In this document: piece by piece, positions 4,880 through 6,053 of the stretch
Layout of the letters: each line of letters begins with the position of its first letter
Position numbering within the stretch: position 1 is the first letter of the stretch
NCBI GenBank assembly: GCA_934201655.1
Contig: CAKPXD010000087.1
Span: 1-6,053 of the forward strand
From: an uncultured Streptococcus sp.
GTDB taxonomy: Bacteria; Bacillota; Bacilli; Lactobacillales; Streptococcaceae
Reading direction: 5' to 3'
Length of the DNA: 6,053 nucleotides
The notes under the pieces: model-generated
The model's input: the letters and a program-made list of their open reading frames with translations, nothing else
The model's database searches: none
What the model was told of the DNA's origin: nothing
Translations under genes and position numbers: made by a program

Positions 4880-6053
4880 ATGTTACCATTAAAAGAATTT
4901 GTACAAAATCGTTACAATAAATCTATCGCAGAATGTAGTAACGAAGAGCTTTACCTTGCTCTTCTTAACTACAGCAAACTTGCAAGTAGCCAAAAACCAG
5001 TGAACACTGGTAAGAAAAAAGTTTACTATATCTCAGCTGAGTTCTTGATCGGTAAACTCTTGTCAAACAACTTGATTAACCTTGGTCTTTATGACGAAGT
5101 TAAAAAAGAACTTGCTGATGCAGGTAAAGAGTTGATCGAAATCGAAGAAGTAGAATTGGAACCATCACTTGGTAACGGTGGTTTGGGACGTTTGGCAGCC
5201 TGCTTTATCGACTCAATCGCTACACTTGGATTGAACGGTGACGGTGTTGGTTTGAACTACCACTTTGGTCTTTTCCAACAAGTGCTTAAAAACAACCAAC
5301 AAGAAACAATTCCTAACGCTTGGTTGACTGACCAAAACTGGTTGGTTCGCTCAAGCCGTAGCTACCAAGTACCATTTGCACACTTCACATTGACTTCAAC
5401 ACTTTATGATATCGACGTACCTGGTTACAAGATCGATACCAAGAACCGTTTGCGTTTGTTTGACTTGGATTCAGTTGATTCTTCTATTATCGAAGAGGGA
5501 ATCGAATTTGACAAGACAGATATCGCTCACAACTTGACTCTTTTCCTTTACCCAGACGATAGCGACAAACAAGGTGAATTGCTCCGTATCTTCCAACAAT
5601 ACTTCATGGTTTCAAACGGTGCTCAATTGATTATCGATGAAGCAATCGAAAAAGGAAGCAACTTGCATGACCTTGCTGACTACGCAGTTGTACAAATCAA
5701 CGATACTCACCCATCAATGGTGATTCCTGAATTGATCCGTCTTTTGACTGAACGTGGTATCGAACTTGATGAAGCAATCTCCATCGTTCGTAGCATGACT
5801 GCTTACACAAACCACACAATCCTTGCTGAAGCCCTTGAAAAATGGCCACTTGAATTCTTGCAAGAAGTGGTTCCTCACTTGGTACCAATCATCAAAGAAT
5901 TGGACCGCCGTGTTCGTGCTGAATACAAAGATCCAGCTGTTCAAATCATTGATGAACACGATCGTGTCCACATGGCCCACATGGATATCCACTATGGATA
6001 CAGCGTAAATGGGGTTGCCGCTCTTCACACTGAGATTTTGAAGAATTCTGAGT
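4880..6053 (+). CDS. malP: Maltodextrin (glycogen) phosphorylase MalP, N-terminal 391 residues, partial
   Basis: Pyridoxal-phosphate-dependent glycosyltransferase family 35 enzyme. It cleaves the non-reducing end of alpha-1,4-glucans with phosphate, giving glucose-1-phosphate. The frame is open from the ATG at 4880 to the right edge (391 codons); full-length streptococcal enzymes are about 750 residues, so roughly half is here. Recognisable family blocks are [12 protein letters not shown] (50-61), [19 protein letters not shown] (94-112), LYPDD with QQYF (about 224-242), [17 protein letters not shown] (273-289), [17 protein letters not shown] (307-323) and [12 protein letters not shown] (376-387). 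The N-terminus is short, without the long regulatory extension of mammalian phosphorylases, as in other bacterial maltodextrin phosphorylases. The cofactor-binding lysine lies in the missing C-terminal half. Its place behind malQ fits the classic MalQ-MalP pair for using imported maltodextrins. A glycogen phosphorylase role is not excluded by sequence, but no glycogen synthesis gene is seen. Confidence 0.95.
   Translation, partial: MLPLKEFVQNRYNKSIAECSNEELYLALLNYSKLASSQKPVNTGKKKVYYISAEFLIGKLLSNNLINLGLYDEVKKELADAGKELIEIEEVELEPSLGNGGLGRLAACFIDSIATLGLNGDGVGLNYHFGLFQQVLKNNQQETIPNAWLTDQNWLVRSSRSYQVPFAHFTLTSTLYDIDVPGYKIDTKNRLRLFDLDSVDSSIIEEGIEFDKTDIAHNLTLFLYPDDSDKQGELLRIFQQYFMVSNGAQLIIDEAIEKGSNLHDLADYAVVQINDTHPSMVIPELIRLLTERGIELDEAISIVRSMTAYTNHTILAEALEKWPLEFLQEVVPHLVPIIKELDRRVRAEYKDPAVQIIDEHDRVHMAHMDIHYGYSVNGVAALHTEILKNSE

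Noticed and set aside
5697..6028. Short frames overlapping malP on both strands
   Set aside because: They lie within conserved phosphorylase blocks in other frames and are shadows of malP.
1..6053. Mobile elements, CRISPR arrays, tRNA or rRNA genes, BOX or RUP-type repeats
   Set aside because: Nothing resembling these was seen; spacing and codon use are uniform and all genes look intact apart from the two cut by the window edges.

Overview
This window is the core of a streptococcal maltodextrin (mal) locus. It holds two divergent transcription units around a shared control region of 417 bases. The gene order (malD, malC, malX leftward; malQ and malP rightward), the low-GC Firmicute codon use, the strong AGGAGG-type ribosome binding sites and the lipoprotein MalX point to Streptococcus, most likely the mitis/oral group that includes S. 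pneumoniae. From memory, MalX looks close to the pneumococcal protein but differs in the first part of the mature chain, so I do not assign a species. In pneumococcal literature malQ is called malM.

Layout: positions 1-235 carry the start of malD (minus strand, cut by the window edge). Positions 237-1526 carry malC (minus). Positions 1542-1649 are a malX-malC spacer with an intrinsic terminator-like hairpin and three smaller inverted repeats. Positions 1650-2921 carry malX (minus). Positions 2922-3338 are the divergent promoter region. Positions 3339-4856 carry malQ (plus), and positions 4880-6053 carry the first half of malP (plus, cut by the window edge).

Function: MalX, a membrane-anchored lipoprotein, captures maltodextrins, and the MalC-MalD permease pair takes them into the cell. 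No ATPase gene is in the window; in related streptococci a shared ATPase (MsmK) encoded elsewhere powers this importer. Inside the cell MalQ rearranges alpha-1,4-glucan chains, and MalP cleaves them with phosphate to glucose-1-phosphate.

Regulation: both promoters have a TATACT -10 box, a 17-base spacer and a TTGCA(A/T) -35 box lying inside the same 11-base motif AAACGCTTGCA. Both also have a LacI/GalR-type operator sharing the core CGCAAACGTTT just downstream of the predicted start site. This fits repression by MalR, the LacI/GalR-family repressor known to act on the equivalent pneumococcal promoters, with possible CcpA input.

The genes themselves are ordinary, and I found no sign of an undescribed system. 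The points worth a second look are in the control region and the malX-malC spacer.
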